This document shows positions 1 to 7,994 of a stretch of DNA of 64,000 bases, in pieces. Source of the DNA: Loktanella gaetbuli (lineage in GTDB: Bacteria > Pseudomonadota > Alphaproteobacteria > Rhodobacterales > Rhodobacteraceae); the NCBI RefSeq assembly GCF_020531945.1, contig NZ_JAJATZ010000004.1, positions 62,001 through 126,000 on the forward strand. The letters are read 5' to 3'. Within the stretch, counting starts at the first letter, position 1, and every line of letters starts with the position of its first letter. Under the pieces are notes generated by a model. The model was not told where the DNA came from and ran no database searches. It worked only from the letters and a program-made list of their open reading frames with translations. Both the position numbers and the translations under genes were made by a program.

Positions 1-59
1 CGCGTTATCCTGAATCCGTGGGGCTTGCCAGAGTGTCCCACCTGCGGGCATGACGGGGC

Positions 60-506
60 ATGACATTTCGCAGCTACATGGACCTGGCACTGGCACAGGC
101 CCGCGCCGCGGCCGACCGGGACGAAGTGCCGGTGGGTGCCGTGATCGTGGGGCCGGACGGCGTGCTGGCGCAGGCCGGAAACCGCACGCGGGAACTGAAC
201 GACCCCACCGCCCACGCCGAGGTGCTGGCGATCCGGGCCGCCTGTGCGGCCTTGGGGCAGGAACGGCTGACCGGTTGCGATCTGTATGTGACGCTGGAAC
301 CATGCCCGATGTGCGCCGCCGCGATCAGCAGCGCGCGATTGGCGCGCCTTTATTACGGGGCGTCTGATCCGAAATCGGGGGGGGTCGCCCAAGGGCCGCG
401 GGTGTTCAGCCACCCGCAATGCCACCACGCGCCACAGGTCTATGACGGCATTGCGGCGCAACAATCCGAAGACCTGCTGCGCCGCTTTTTTGCGTCGAAA
501 CGCTAG
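60..506 (+). CDS. tadA: tRNA-specific adenosine deaminase TadA
   Basis: Zinc-dependent cytidine/deoxycytidylate deaminase-fold protein of 148 residues, the usual TadA length. The zinc and catalytic signature is visible: H52-A-E54 (proton shuttle Glu) and P81-C82-P-M-C85. TadA converts adenosine 34 to inosine in the anticodon of tRNA-Arg(ACG) in the cytoplasm, an essential decoding step. The ATG follows a G-rich stretch. The gene ends one base before the convergent LysM gene. Bases 1-59 upstream hold no gene I can support. A general nucleoside deaminase is the alternative, but length and the N-terminal DEVPVGAV stretch favour TadA. Confidence 0.9.
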   Translation: MTFRSYMDLALAQARAAADRDEVPVGAVIVGPDGVLAQAGNRTRELNDPTAHAEVLAIRAACAALGQERLTGCDLYVTLEPCPMCAAAISSARLARLYYGASDPKSGGVAQGPRVFSHPQCHHAPQVYDGIAAQQSEDLLRRFFASKR

Positions 507-507
507 T

Positions 508-945
508 TCATTCCTGCGGGATGCGCAGGTTCTGACCGGGATAGATTTTGTCCGGGTCGGACAGCATCGGCTTGTTTGCCTCGAAAATGGCGTGGTACTT
601 GCTGGCCTTGCCCATCGTGGCTTGTGCGATGGCGGACAGGGTGTCGCCTTTTTTCACGGTGTAGAACACCGGCTCTGCGGCCGCGTCTGCAACTTCGATT
701 TCCTCTTCGACTGCAGCCACGCCATCGACGTTGCCGGCGGCCAGAATGATCTTTTCACGCTGTTCCTGAGTCGGGGCCTTGCCCTTGATCATGACCTTGT
801 CGCCCTCGACCGTGACCTGCACGTCGGATGCGTCCAGACCCAGATCCTTCAGTTCGGCGTTCAGCGCCTCTTGTGTCGATTCCGGCGCGTCGTCCTTGCC
901 GAACAGTTTCTTGCCCGCATCTTTGACAAAGCTGAAAAGTCCCAT
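508..945 (-). CDS. BON-LysM domain protein (Kbp/YgaU-like)
   Basis: Protein of 145 residues with a short N-terminal helix, a BON domain (about residues 24-85) and a C-terminal LysM domain (about 94-143, YTVKKGDTLSAIA...YPGQNLRIP). The same architecture occurs in E. coli Kbp/YgaU, a potassium-binding protein, and many proteobacteria carry it as a LysM-containing stress protein. There is no signal peptide, so it is probably cytoplasmic or exported by an unusual route. It converges on tadA. Potassium binding is inferred from architecture only. The 946-1133 gap holds its promoter side and a terminator from the next gene. Confidence 0.85.
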   Translation of the reverse strand: MGLFSFVKDAGKKLFGKDDAPESTQEALNAELKDLGLDASDVQVTVEGDKVMIKGKAPTQEQREKIILAAGNVDGVAAVEEEIEVADAAAEPVFYTVKKGDTLSAIAQATMGKASKYHAIFEANKPMLSDPDKIYPGQNLRIPQE

Positions 946-1049
946 GTGTGATCTCCCTTTTGCTGATCGCGCTCAGGGTAATCACGATTGCGTCACCGTG
1001 TCACGGCATCCCGCATGGGCGGCCTCGCGCGGGCTGAAAATTCACCAAT

Positions 1050-1095
1050 GAAAAACCCCACCGCGCACAGATCGAACCATCTGACGCGCGGTGGT
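1050..1095 (-). terminator. Rho-independent terminator of the UPF0173 hydrolase
   Basis: Read on the minus strand, a long hairpin (CCACCGCGC pairing with GCGCGGTGG, then an inner CAGAT/ATCTG stem) is followed by a run of five T. It lies about 40 bases after the stop codon of the minus-strand hydrolase. Confidence 0.75.
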
Positions 1096-1103
1096 TTTCG
1101 CCC

Positions 1104-1123
1104 CGATTGCCAATTGGCAATCG
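1104..1123. repeat. Perfect 20-bp palindrome
   Basis: CGATTGCCAATTGGCAATCG reads the same on both strands. It sits between the hydrolase stop codon (1134) and its terminator, so it would form a second hairpin in the 3' end of that mRNA. No regulator is known to me for this site. Confidence 0.6.
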
Positions 1124-1133
1124 GTTCGGCGGC

Positions 1134-1823
1134 CTACAACGTGACGGTATCCATGACCGCTGGTGTCGCCACATCGACGCCGGGCAGGGCGTCGCGCATG
1201 ACCTGCGCATCCTGTGCCAGCGCGTCGAACGTGCCATAGTGGCAGGGGATCACGGTTGAAAAATTGAAATACCGTTTCGCGGCATAGGCAGCACGGCCCA
1301 TGTCCATCGTGTAAAATCCACCCGCGCACAAAATGCCGATGTCGGGTTTGTGCAAGTCGCCCATCCAGTCCATGTCGGCCATGATGTCGGTGTCGCCGCT
1401 GAAATAGATCGTTTTGCCTTCACCCGCGATCATGAAACCGCATTCGGTGCCCGCGACCCGCGTGCCGTCCGCCCCGTCAAAGGACGATGAGTGCACCGCG
1501 TTGACCATCGTGACATGCGCGCCGTTCAGATCGACGGTGCCGCCCTTGTTGAAACCCACCGTTTCGATGCCGTCGCCCGCGATCACGCCCATCAGTTCCA
1601 CGATGCCGTAGACCGGTGCGCCCGTGTCCCGTGCGATCTGCTGGACCTCGCTTGCGTGGTCGCCGTGACCGTGGGTCAGCAGAATATGTGTCGTTCCTGC
1701 GATCGCTGCGTCGCGCTGGTCGTCCGGAAACGACGGGTTGCCGTTCAGCCAGGGGTCGATCAGCAGCACTGCCTCCGCGATTTCGATACGAAAACTGGCG
1801 TGGCCCAGCCATGTGATATTCAT
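1134..1823 (-). CDS. Metal-dependent hydrolase, UPF0173 (metallo-beta-lactamase fold)
   Basis: Protein of 229 residues beginning MNITWLGHASF, typical of the UPF0173/YtkL family. The metal-binding HGHGDH signature is at residues 51-56, and LIDPWL supplies the early conserved Asp. I chose the ATG at 1823 because AGGA lies 9 bases upstream; an in-frame ATG at 1832 is too close to that site. The family has a metallo-beta-lactamase fold, but the physiological substrate is unknown. The gene is divergent from gatC, with about 126 bases between them for both promoters. Confidence 0.85.
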   Translation of the reverse strand: MNITWLGHASFRIEIAEAVLLIDPWLNGNPSFPDDQRDAAIAGTTHILLTHGHGDHASEVQQIARDTGAPVYGIVELMGVIAGDGIETVGFNKGGTVDLNGAHVTMVNAVHSSSFDGADGTRVAGTECGFMIAGEGKTIYFSGDTDIMADMDWMGDLHKPDIGILCAGGFYTMDMGRAAYAAKRYFNFSTVIPCHYGTFDALAQDAQVMRDALPGVDVATPAVMDTVTL

Positions 1824-1949
1824 CTCGGTCATTCCTTCTTGTGCGATGCCGTCATGGTAGCTTGCGCACCCCGCCCGGCAATGCAGCCGTGCTTGCAGCG
1901 CATCGCCGGGGCGGGTAAACGCAGGCTGAACCGTAGAAACGAGGCCCCG

Positions 1950-2237
1950 ATGTCCATCGATACCGACACCGCCCGCCGCGTGGCCAAACTGGCGCGCATC
2001 AAGGTCGAAGACGACGCTTTGCCCGCGCTTGCGCAGGAATTCAGTGCGATCTTGGGCTTTATCGAGCAGCTGAACGAGGTTGATGTGGACGGGGTGGAAC
2101 CGATGACATCCGTCACGCCGCAACGCCTGTATCGCCGCGATGACGTGGTGACCGACGGTGGCCAGCAGGACAAGGTGCTCGCCAATGCGCCCGACGCCCG
2201 CGAGGGTTTCTTTGCCGTGCCCAAGGTGGTGGAATAA
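1950..2237 (+). CDS. gatC: Asp-tRNA(Asn)/Glu-tRNA(Gln) amidotransferase subunit C
   Basis: Small subunit (95 residues) of the GatCAB amidotransferase, which turns mischarged Glu-tRNA(Gln) and/or Asp-tRNA(Asn) into the correct aminoacyl-tRNA. The sequence shows the GatC pattern: VAKLARIKVEDD near the N terminus, an FIEQLNEVDVDGVEPMTS core and the acidic RRDDVV segment. It wraps around GatA at the GatA/GatB interface. The stop codon overlaps the gatA start by one base, which fits coupled, equal synthesis. gatB is not in the window. Confidence 0.95.
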   Translation: MSIDTDTARRVAKLARIKVEDDALPALAQEFSAILGFIEQLNEVDVDGVEPMTSVTPQRLYRRDDVVTDGGQQDKVLANAPDAREGFFAVPKVVE

Positions 2238-3718
2238 TGTCCGATCTGACCAAACTGACCATCGCCGCCGCCCGTGACGCCCTGCGCAAGGGCGAGGTGA
2301 CCAGCGCTGAATTGACCAGCGCCTGCCTGACGGCGATTGACGCGGCCGATACGCTGAACGCATTCGTGCACAAAACGCCCGAAGTTGCAGAAAGCCAAGC
2401 CAAGAGCGCGGATCAGCGCATTCAGGCGGGTGAGGCGCCAGATTTGTGCGGTATCCCGCTGGGGATCAAGGACCTGTTCTGCACCAAGGGGGTCGCCTCT
2501 CAGGCGGCCAGCCGCATCCTCGAAGGGTTCAATCCGGAATACGAATCCACCGTCACGACGCAGCTGTTCGATGCAGGCGCGGTGATGCTGGGCAAGCTGA
2601 ACATGGACGAATTCGCCATGGGCAGCAGCAACGAAACCTCCGTCTACGGCGATGCCGTCAACCCGTGGAAGGTCGATGACCGCCAGCTGACGCCGGGCGG
2701 GTCATCCGGCGGGTCCGCTGCCGCTGTCGCCGCCGATCTGTGCCTGGGGGCCACCGGCACCGATACTGGCGGATCGATCCGCCAGCCCGCCGCATTCACC
2801 GGGATCACCGGGATTAAACCGACCTATGGCCGCGTCAGCCGCTGGGGCGTCGTGGCATTTGCCTCGTCGCTGGATCAGGCAGGCCCGATGACCAAGGACG
2901 TGCGCGACAGCGCGATCATGTTGCAGGCGATGTCGGGTTTCGACGCCAAGGACAGCACGTCGGCCAATATCCCCGTGCCCGATTTCGAGGCCGCGCTGAC
3001 CGGTGATATTCGCGGCAAGGTCATCGGTATTCCAAAGGAATACCGTATGGACGGCATGCCCGCCGAGATCGAAAAACTGTGGCAAGACGGGACCGCCATG
3101 CTGCGTGACGCAGGCGCAGAGGTGCGTGACATCACCCTGCCGCACACCAAATACGCGCTGCCCGCCTATTACGTCATCGCACCCGCCGAGGCGTCATCGA
3201 ACCTTGCCCGCTACGACGGTGTGCGGTTCGGCCACCGGGCCAAGCTGGACGCGGGCGACGGCATCACCGAGATGTACGAAAAGACCCGCGCCGAAGGCTT
3301 CGGTCCAGAGGTGCAGCGCCGCGTCATGGTGGGCACCTATGTGCTGTCCGCGGGTTTCTACGATGCCTATTATAACCGTGCGCGCCGGGTCCGTGCGCTG
3401 ATCAAGCGTGACTTTGATCAGGTGTTCGCAGATGGTGTCGATGCGATCCTGACGCCCGCGACCCCGTCCGCCGCCTTTGGTCTGGGCGAGATGAAGAACG
3501 CCGACCCGATCCAGATGTACCTCAACGACGTATTCACCGTGACGGTGAACCTCGCTGGTCTGCCGGGCATCAGCGTGCCAGCCGGACTGGACGCCAAGGG
3601 GTTGCCACTGGGTCTGCAACTGATCGGTCGTCCTTGGGAAGAGGGCGATCTGCTGAATGTCGCCTATGCGCTGGAACGCAGCGCAGGTTTCAACGCCAAG
3701 CCCGCCAAGTGGTGGTAG
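2237..3718 (+). CDS. gatA: Asp/Glu-tRNA amidotransferase subunit A (amidase)
   Basis: Amidase-signature enzyme of 493 residues. It releases ammonia from glutamine for transamidation of mischarged tRNA. The catalytic Ser-cisSer-Lys triad is visible as K78 (GIPLGIKDLF), S156 in the GGSSGGSAAAVAA stretch and S180 in TDTGGS. Spacing matches characterised GatA proteins. It follows gatC with a one-base overlap, and gatB must be elsewhere. GatA is distinguished from general amidases by this pairing and by the conserved C-terminal LPLGLQLIGRPWEE region. Confidence 0.97.
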   Translation: MSDLTKLTIAAARDALRKGEVTSAELTSACLTAIDAADTLNAFVHKTPEVAESQAKSADQRIQAGEAPDLCGIPLGIKDLFCTKGVASQAASRILEGFNPEYESTVTTQLFDAGAVMLGKLNMDEFAMGSSNETSVYGDAVNPWKVDDRQLTPGGSSGGSAAAVAADLCLGATGTDTGGSIRQPAAFTGITGIKPTYGRVSRWGVVAFASSLDQAGPMTKDVRDSAIMLQAMSGFDAKDSTSANIPVPDFEAALTGDIRGKVIGIPKEYRMDGMPAEIEKLWQDGTAMLRDAGAEVRDITLPHTKYALPAYYVIAPAEASSNLARYDGVRFGHRAKLDAGDGITEMYEKTRAEGFGPEVQRRVMVGTYVLSAGFYDAYYNRARRVRALIKRDFDQVFADGVDAILTPATPSAAFGLGEMKNADPIQMYLNDVFTVTVNLAGLPGISVPAGLDAKGLPLGLQLIGRPWEEGDLLNVAYALERSAGFNAKPAKWW

Positions 3719-3747
3719 GCTGGATCATTCGTTCAAGGAGGCGTGAC

Positions 3748-4443
3748 GTGATCCGTTCTGTTCTGTGTCTGACGGCCCTGGTTGCCACTGCCGCCTGTGC
3801 GCCGCGTGTGCCCGATAGCGGCGCGGCGGCCGTGATGGCAAGCCAACGCGCCGCGCAGCAGGCGCAGGCGCCGGCAACCTTCAGCGCACCTTCTGCTGTC
3901 GCTGCAGCGCCGCTTGGTGCCGACAATCAGGCGGTCGCGTCCTCTGAACTGGCCGCATTGGGCATCGGTGCGGGTGCAGCCGCCGCACCAGAGCAGGTCG
4001 GCCCGCCGCTGTCGGCAGTCAGGGTGCAGCAGGTCGCATCGAACAATGCAGCACTGTCCGACGAAAACAGCTTTGACGCGGTGGCATCGCGCGAAACGAT
4101 CGAATCCGATGCGCAGCGCCGCGCGCAACTGGCGGCACAGCGACAGGTCGTCATGCCGACTGCAGTACCGAACCGGCCAGCCGATACCGGACCGAATATC
4201 GTCGAATACGCCTTGTCCGCGCCCAATCGCAAAGGTCAGGAATGGTATTCAAGGTCAGTCTTTGCCAGTCAGCGCACGTTCGAACGCAATTGCGCCGAAT
4301 ACAATTCGCCTGATGCAGCACAGCGCGATTTCCTGGCGCGTGGCGGGCCGGAACGCAATGCGCGCGGGCTTGACCCCGACGGCGACGGCTTTGCCTGTGG
4401 CTGGGATCCGGCACCGTTCCGCCTTGTGGCGACTGGCAACTGA
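3748..4443 (+). CDS. Lipoprotein with C-terminal Excalibur-like domain
   Basis: Predicted outer- or inner-membrane lipoprotein of 231 residues. A GTG start is chosen because AAGGAGG sits 6 bases upstream. The signal peptide ends in a lipobox with Cys17 (LVATAAC). A long Ala/Gln-rich, low-complexity region follows, then a C-terminal module with CAEYNSPDAAQ and DPDGDGFACGWD (about residues 209-220), which matches the Excalibur calcium-binding-like domain. It begins 29 bases after gatA and is followed by a peptidoglycan amidase, so an envelope role is plausible. The exact function is unknown. Confidence 0.75.
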   Translation: MIRSVLCLTALVATAACAPRVPDSGAAAVMASQRAAQQAQAPATFSAPSAVAAAPLGADNQAVASSELAALGIGAGAAAAPEQVGPPLSAVRVQQVASNNAALSDENSFDAVASRETIESDAQRRAQLAAQRQVVMPTAVPNRPADTGPNIVEYALSAPNRKGQEWYSRSVFASQRTFERNCAEYNSPDAAQRDFLARGGPERNARGLDPDGDGFACGWDPAPFRLVATGN

Positions 4444-4493
4444 CCCCGATCCGGCACCCGTCCCCGAACTGCGGGCCGCGGCGTGACGGTGCC

Positions 4494-5114
4494 GTGCCCG
4501 ATATCATCGTGCTGCATTACACCGCGATGGCGGATCACGCTGCCGCTGCCCGCGTGCTGTGTGATCCCGCGCGAGAGGTATCGGCCCATTACCTGATCGG
4601 CACCGACGGCGAGGTGCTGGCCCTGGTACCAGAGGACCAGCGCGCGTGGCATGCGGGGGCCGGGCGCTGGGGCTGCGTGACGGACGTGAACAGCCGGTCC
4701 ATCGGGATCGAGATGTCCAATATCGGCACCTGTCCCTTTGCCGCGGCGCAGATGGATGCACTGTGTGATCTGGTGGCCGGCATCATGGGGCGTTGGAACA
4801 TTCCCGCACACCGCGTCATCGGACATTCCGACATGGCACCGGGGCGCAAGATCGACCCCGGCGCGCGATTCGACTGGCGCAGGCTGGCGCGCGAGGGTCT
4901 GTCGATCTGGCCTGAACGGGCCACGCCGGGGGATTTCCGCGCGGACCTCGCGCGGTTTGGCTATACGGCGGATGTGGACGACGACACGCTGCTGGCGGCG
5001 TTCCGCCTGCGGTTCAGACCGCGCCATACAGGGCCGCTGGACGACATTGACCGCGCGCTTGCCGCCGATCTGGCAGCGCGGTTTGGCGTTGACGCAAAGG
5101 GTTCGCCCCAGTAA
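4494..5114 (+). CDS. N-acetylmuramoyl-L-alanine amidase (AmpD/AmiD family)
   Basis: Amidase_2 domain protein of 206 residues. It cleaves the bond between N-acetylmuramic acid and the peptide stem. The likely zinc ligands are H8 (IVLHYTAM), H111 (IGHSDMAPGRK) and D121 (KIDPG), with the 10-residue spacing of the last two as in AmpD. A C-terminal peptidoglycan-binding-like segment (about 140-195) follows. The start is GTG at 4494. No signal peptide is visible, which suggests cytoplasmic recycling of anhydromuropeptides (AmpD-type) rather than periplasmic AmiD. Confidence 0.85.
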   Translation: MPDIIVLHYTAMADHAAAARVLCDPAREVSAHYLIGTDGEVLALVPEDQRAWHAGAGRWGCVTDVNSRSIGIEMSNIGTCPFAAAQMDALCDLVAGIMGRWNIPAHRVIGHSDMAPGRKIDPGARFDWRRLAREGLSIWPERATPGDFRADLARFGYTADVDDDTLLAAFRLRFRPRHTGPLDDIDRALAADLAARFGVDAKGSPQ

Positions 5115-5123
5115 CGCAAACCC

Positions 5124-5501
5124 GACACGGATGGCCGGGTGATCGCGGCCGCGCAAGCGGTCGAGGAAAGTCCGGACTCCATAAGGCACGGTGCCGGGTA
5201 ACGCCCGGCGGGGGTAACCCCAGGGATAGCGCCACAGAGAACAGACGGCCACGCATGCGTGGTCACGGTGAAACGGTGGGGTAAGAGCCCACCGCGCGAC
5301 TGGCAACAGAAGCGGCACGGCAAGCCCCACCGGGAGCAATGCCAAATAGGGGCCTCGTGCCGGAGCGATCCGGCAGGGACGCCTGACCCGAGAGGCCCGG
5401 GTTGGCAGCCAGAGGGTCGTCGGCAACGACGGCTTTAGACGAATGATCATCCAACCGCAGCAATGCGGGGGACAAAATCCGGCTTATAGGCCATCCGTGT
5501 C
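5124..5501 (+). ncRNA. rnpB: RNase P RNA, bacterial class A
   Basis: The catalytic RNA of RNase P, which removes 5' leaders from tRNA precursors. The P1 stem pairs the first bases (GACACGGATGGCC) with the last (GGCCATCCGTGTC). The universally conserved core is visible: GAGGAAAGTCCGG at 5163-5175 (P4 5' side), an AGAGAACAGACGGCC-like block near 5237, GGTAAGAGCCCACCGCG near 5280, ACAGAAGCGGC near 5307 and ACAAAATCCGGCTTAT at 5472-5487 (P4 3' side). Its roughly 378 bases fit alphaproteobacterial RnpB. No obvious T-run terminator follows. Confidence 0.96.
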
Positions 5502-5598
5502 ATCTCGCGCCATGCGCCCGCCCTAAACCAAAGCAGAATTGACCGATGGTCGGGGTGCAGGTAATTTAATGATCGAACTTGTCTTTGGGGGGCTAAGT

Positions 5599-6675
5599 AT
5601 GACGCGTCTCGGCCAAACGACTCGGACAGGGTGCACCGCTGACGCAATCGACCGTGATGATGCGGCGTTGGTCGGTGTTATGCCGCAAAACCAGTCCCTG
5701 ACACTATCATTGCTCGCCAGTTCGCCAGACTGCGTGAAATTGCTGAACCTGGACGGCAACCTCATATTCATGAGTTACGCCGGACAGGGTGCGATGGAAA
5801 TCGACGACGTCGATGTGATTCTGGGTCAGGATTGGTGGGCGCTGTGGCCCGAGGCCGAAACCGACCGTCTGCGGGACGCCGTGCAGGCGGCGGCAGGCGG
5901 TGAGACATCGGAATTCGTGGCGTTCTGCCCCACGGCCAAGGGCACACCGCGCTGGTGGGCTGTGACGGTGTCCCCGGTGCGCGAGGCGGATGGCACCGTG
6001 GGCAAGGTGCTGGCGGTGTCGCGCGATGTGACGACGCTCGTGGATCGTCAGACCGCGCTGGAGGCGGCCCTGGCCGAAAGCGAGATGTTGCGCCGTGAGG
6101 TCGATCATCGGGTCAAGAACAGCCTGAGCCTGGTGTCGAGCATGTTGAACATGCGCGCCCGGGCGTCCGACGATGAAAATGTACGTGAAGCACTGGCTGA
6201 CGCCGCAATGCGGGTCCGCACCATCGCGTCGGTTCATGACAAGCTGCATCGCGCCATGTCGGACGAGGTGGCGCTGGACGAATACCTGTCATCGCTATGC
6301 GCAGATATCCAGCAAAGCATCGGCGGAACCGTCAGTCTGGATTATGCGGGGTTGGGCCCGGACCTGCGGGTGAAATCCGAGGTCAGCCTTGCCTTGGGGT
6401 TGATCGTGGCGGAACTGACCGGCAATGCCTTGCGCCACGCGGAACTGGGGCTGGACGGCGTGATCGGTGTCGATCTCATCCGGCCGTCCGACAACCGTGT
6501 CGCACTATGCGTGCGCGACAACGGCTGTGGTCTGGCGGAGGATTTCACACCCGACGGCGCGGGCGGCATGGGGATGATCGTGGTGCAATCCATGGCGGCC
6601 AAGATCGGTGGCGCACTGGATTGGGTCGCCCTTCCCGATGGTGGAACGATGTTCCGTGTCGGGTTTGATCTGTAA
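5599..6675 (+). CDS. PAS-domain sensor histidine kinase, HisKA_2 type
   Basis: Soluble kinase of 358 residues from the ATG at 5599, which has a G6 run 6 bases upstream; in-frame ATGs at 5539 and 5569 lack a good site. A PAS domain (about residues 32-145) is followed by a HisKA_2 phosphoacceptor region (REVDHRVKNSLSLVSSML, His170) and an HATPase domain with N box (ELTGNALRHAE) and G boxes (VRDNGCG, GGMGM). No transmembrane segment or receiver domain is seen. HisKA_2/HWE kinases of this class often act in general stress or light responses. No response regulator is adjacent, so its partner is unknown. Confidence 0.85.
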   Translation: MTRLGQTTRTGCTADAIDRDDAALVGVMPQNQSLTLSLLASSPDCVKLLNLDGNLIFMSYAGQGAMEIDDVDVILGQDWWALWPEAETDRLRDAVQAAAGGETSEFVAFCPTAKGTPRWWAVTVSPVREADGTVGKVLAVSRDVTTLVDRQTALEAALAESEMLRREVDHRVKNSLSLVSSMLNMRARASDDENVREALADAAMRVRTIASVHDKLHRAMSDEVALDEYLSSLCADIQQSIGGTVSLDYAGLGPDLRVKSEVSLALGLIVAELTGNALRHAELGLDGVIGVDLIRPSDNRVALCVRDNGCGLAEDFTPDGAGGMGMIVVQSMAAKIGGALDWVALPDGGTMFRVGFDL

Positions 6676-6782
6676 TCCGCAGCTTTTGCGGTTGACTCGG
6701 CCCCCGCGCCAGTTAGAAGGCGGACTTCAAGAGATATGATCCGCGCGCGCGAAGCGTCTGCGCCGCGAACAGGAGAGACACC

Positions 6783-6950
6783 ATGGCGAAGCCAACCACG
6801 ATCAAGATCCGCCTGAACTCCACCGCGGGCACAGGCCATTTCTACGTCACCAAGAAAAACGCCCGTACGATGACCGAAAAGATGGTCATCAAGAAGTACG
6901 ACCCCGTTGTGCGCAAGCACGTGGAGTACAAGGAAGGCAAGATCAAGTAA
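6783..6950 (+). CDS. rpmG: 50S ribosomal protein L33
   Basis: Protein of 55 residues starting MAKPTTIKIRLNSTAG and ending KHVEYKEGKIK, the standard L33 of the large ribosomal subunit. A clear AGGAGA ribosome-binding site lies 9 bases upstream. The zinc-binding CXXC pairs found in some L33 paralogues are absent, so this is the Cys-minus form that needs no zinc. A rho-independent terminator follows at 6978. Confidence 0.96.
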   Translation: MAKPTTIKIRLNSTAGTGHFYVTKKNARTMTEKMVIKKYDPVVRKHVEYKEGKIK

Positions 6951-6977
6951 TTGATCCGCCTCTGACGGTTACGCTGG

Positions 6978-7002
6978 GCCTCGCAATTGCGGGGCCTTTT
7001 GC
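6978..7002 (+). terminator. Rho-independent terminator after rpmG
   Basis: GGCCTCGC-AATT-GCGGGGCC forms an 8-bp stem (one G-U pair) with a 4-base loop, followed by TTTT. It lies 27 bases after the L33 stop codon. Confidence 0.8.
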
Positions 7003-7005
7003 GTT

Positions 7006-7893
7006 TCAGGTGTCGGCGTTCTTGCCCCGCCACATGATGAACAGACCCGCCAACACGATCAGGCCGGACCCGATCCATGTTGCTGCATCGGGGCGTTCCC
7101 CGAACAGCGCAACGCCCAGGGCGATCCCGAACAGCAGACGGCTGTAGCGGAATGGAGTCACGGCGGACACGTCACCCGTGCGCATTGCGCGCATCAGGCA
7201 GGTATAGGCGATCACACCGGCTGCGATGGTGCCTGCCAGCCAGAGGGCTGTCGTTGCCGTCACCGCACGCAACGCAAAACCGTCCCACACGGTGTAAAGC
7301 GCGCCCGCGATGACCAGTGCACAGAACCCGTAGAACCCCAGCAGCGTGGTGCTGACCGTCAGCGGTGCGGCACGGCTAGCCAGATCGCGCCCGGCAAACC
7401 CGGCCATGCCGATGACCGCCAGCAGGGACAGGGCGCTGAACCCATCCGTGCCGGGCCGGATGATGATGACGACGCCGATCAGGCCGATGAAAATCGCGGT
7501 CCAGCGTCGCCAGCCGACGGTTTCGCCAAACAGCAGCGCGGCACCCGCGACGACGACCAGCGGGGTGGCCTGCAGGATGACCGTGGCGGCGGACAGCGGG
7601 ATCAGCGCAATCGCCAACCCGTAGAACAGCCGGCCCGTGATTTCGAACAGGACGCGGATACGCATGGGCCGCGACAGCACGTCCGGCACGAACAGCGGTT
7701 GGCCCATCCGTTGCGCCCGCAGGGCAAAGACAACGGCACCGCCCACCCCAAAGATGATGAGGATCTGCCCCAGCGGCAGGGTGGTGGCCGCGGCCTTGAT
7801 AAACGCATCCTCGACCGCAAAGAGCGCCATCGCGCAGACCATGTAGGCGCTGCCGATCAGGTCGGCACGGCGGGCGGTGGCAATGGCAGTCAT
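7006..7893 (-). CDS. DMT-superfamily (EamA) transporter
   Basis: Hydrophobic protein of 295 residues with about ten predicted membrane segments in two EamA repeats (roughly residues 10-148 and 160-290). The family moves metabolites or drugs out across the inner membrane. Recognisable features are the early VEDAFIKAA segment, the GRLFYGLAIALIPLSAATVILQATPL segment region and the paired FGE motifs (LLFGETVGW, ALFGERPD). The substrate cannot be told. It converges on rpmG, 5 bases past that gene's terminator. Confidence 0.85.
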   Translation of the reverse strand: MTAIATARRADLIGSAYMVCAMALFAVEDAFIKAAATTLPLGQILIIFGVGGAVVFALRAQRMGQPLFVPDVLSRPMRIRVLFEITGRLFYGLAIALIPLSAATVILQATPLVVVAGAALLFGETVGWRRWTAIFIGLIGVVIIIRPGTDGFSALSLLAVIGMAGFAGRDLASRAAPLTVSTTLLGFYGFCALVIAGALYTVWDGFALRAVTATTALWLAGTIAAGVIAYTCLMRAMRTGDVSAVTPFRYSRLLFGIALGVALFGERPDAATWIGSGLIVLAGLFIMWRGKNADT

Positions 7894-7942
7894 GGGGCGA
7901 TCCTGATGCGGGGCAGAGTCAGCCTAGCGTGCGACCGCGCAA

Positions 7943-7972
7943 CAAAAAAGGCCGGTCAGCTGACCGGCCTTT
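7943..7972 (-). terminator. Strong rho-independent terminator of the BI-1 gene
   Basis: AAAGGCCGGTCAGCTGACCGGCCTTT is a perfect 26-bp palindrome. On the minus strand it is followed by a further run of T, directly downstream of the Bax inhibitor-1 gene. Because it is symmetric, it may also act in the other direction. Confidence 0.9.
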
Positions 7973-7994
7973 GATAACGGGTATGTCGTGCTGA

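Noticed and set aside
1..59. Possible end of a gene at the window edge
   Set aside because: Too short to show a frame or family feature on either strand.
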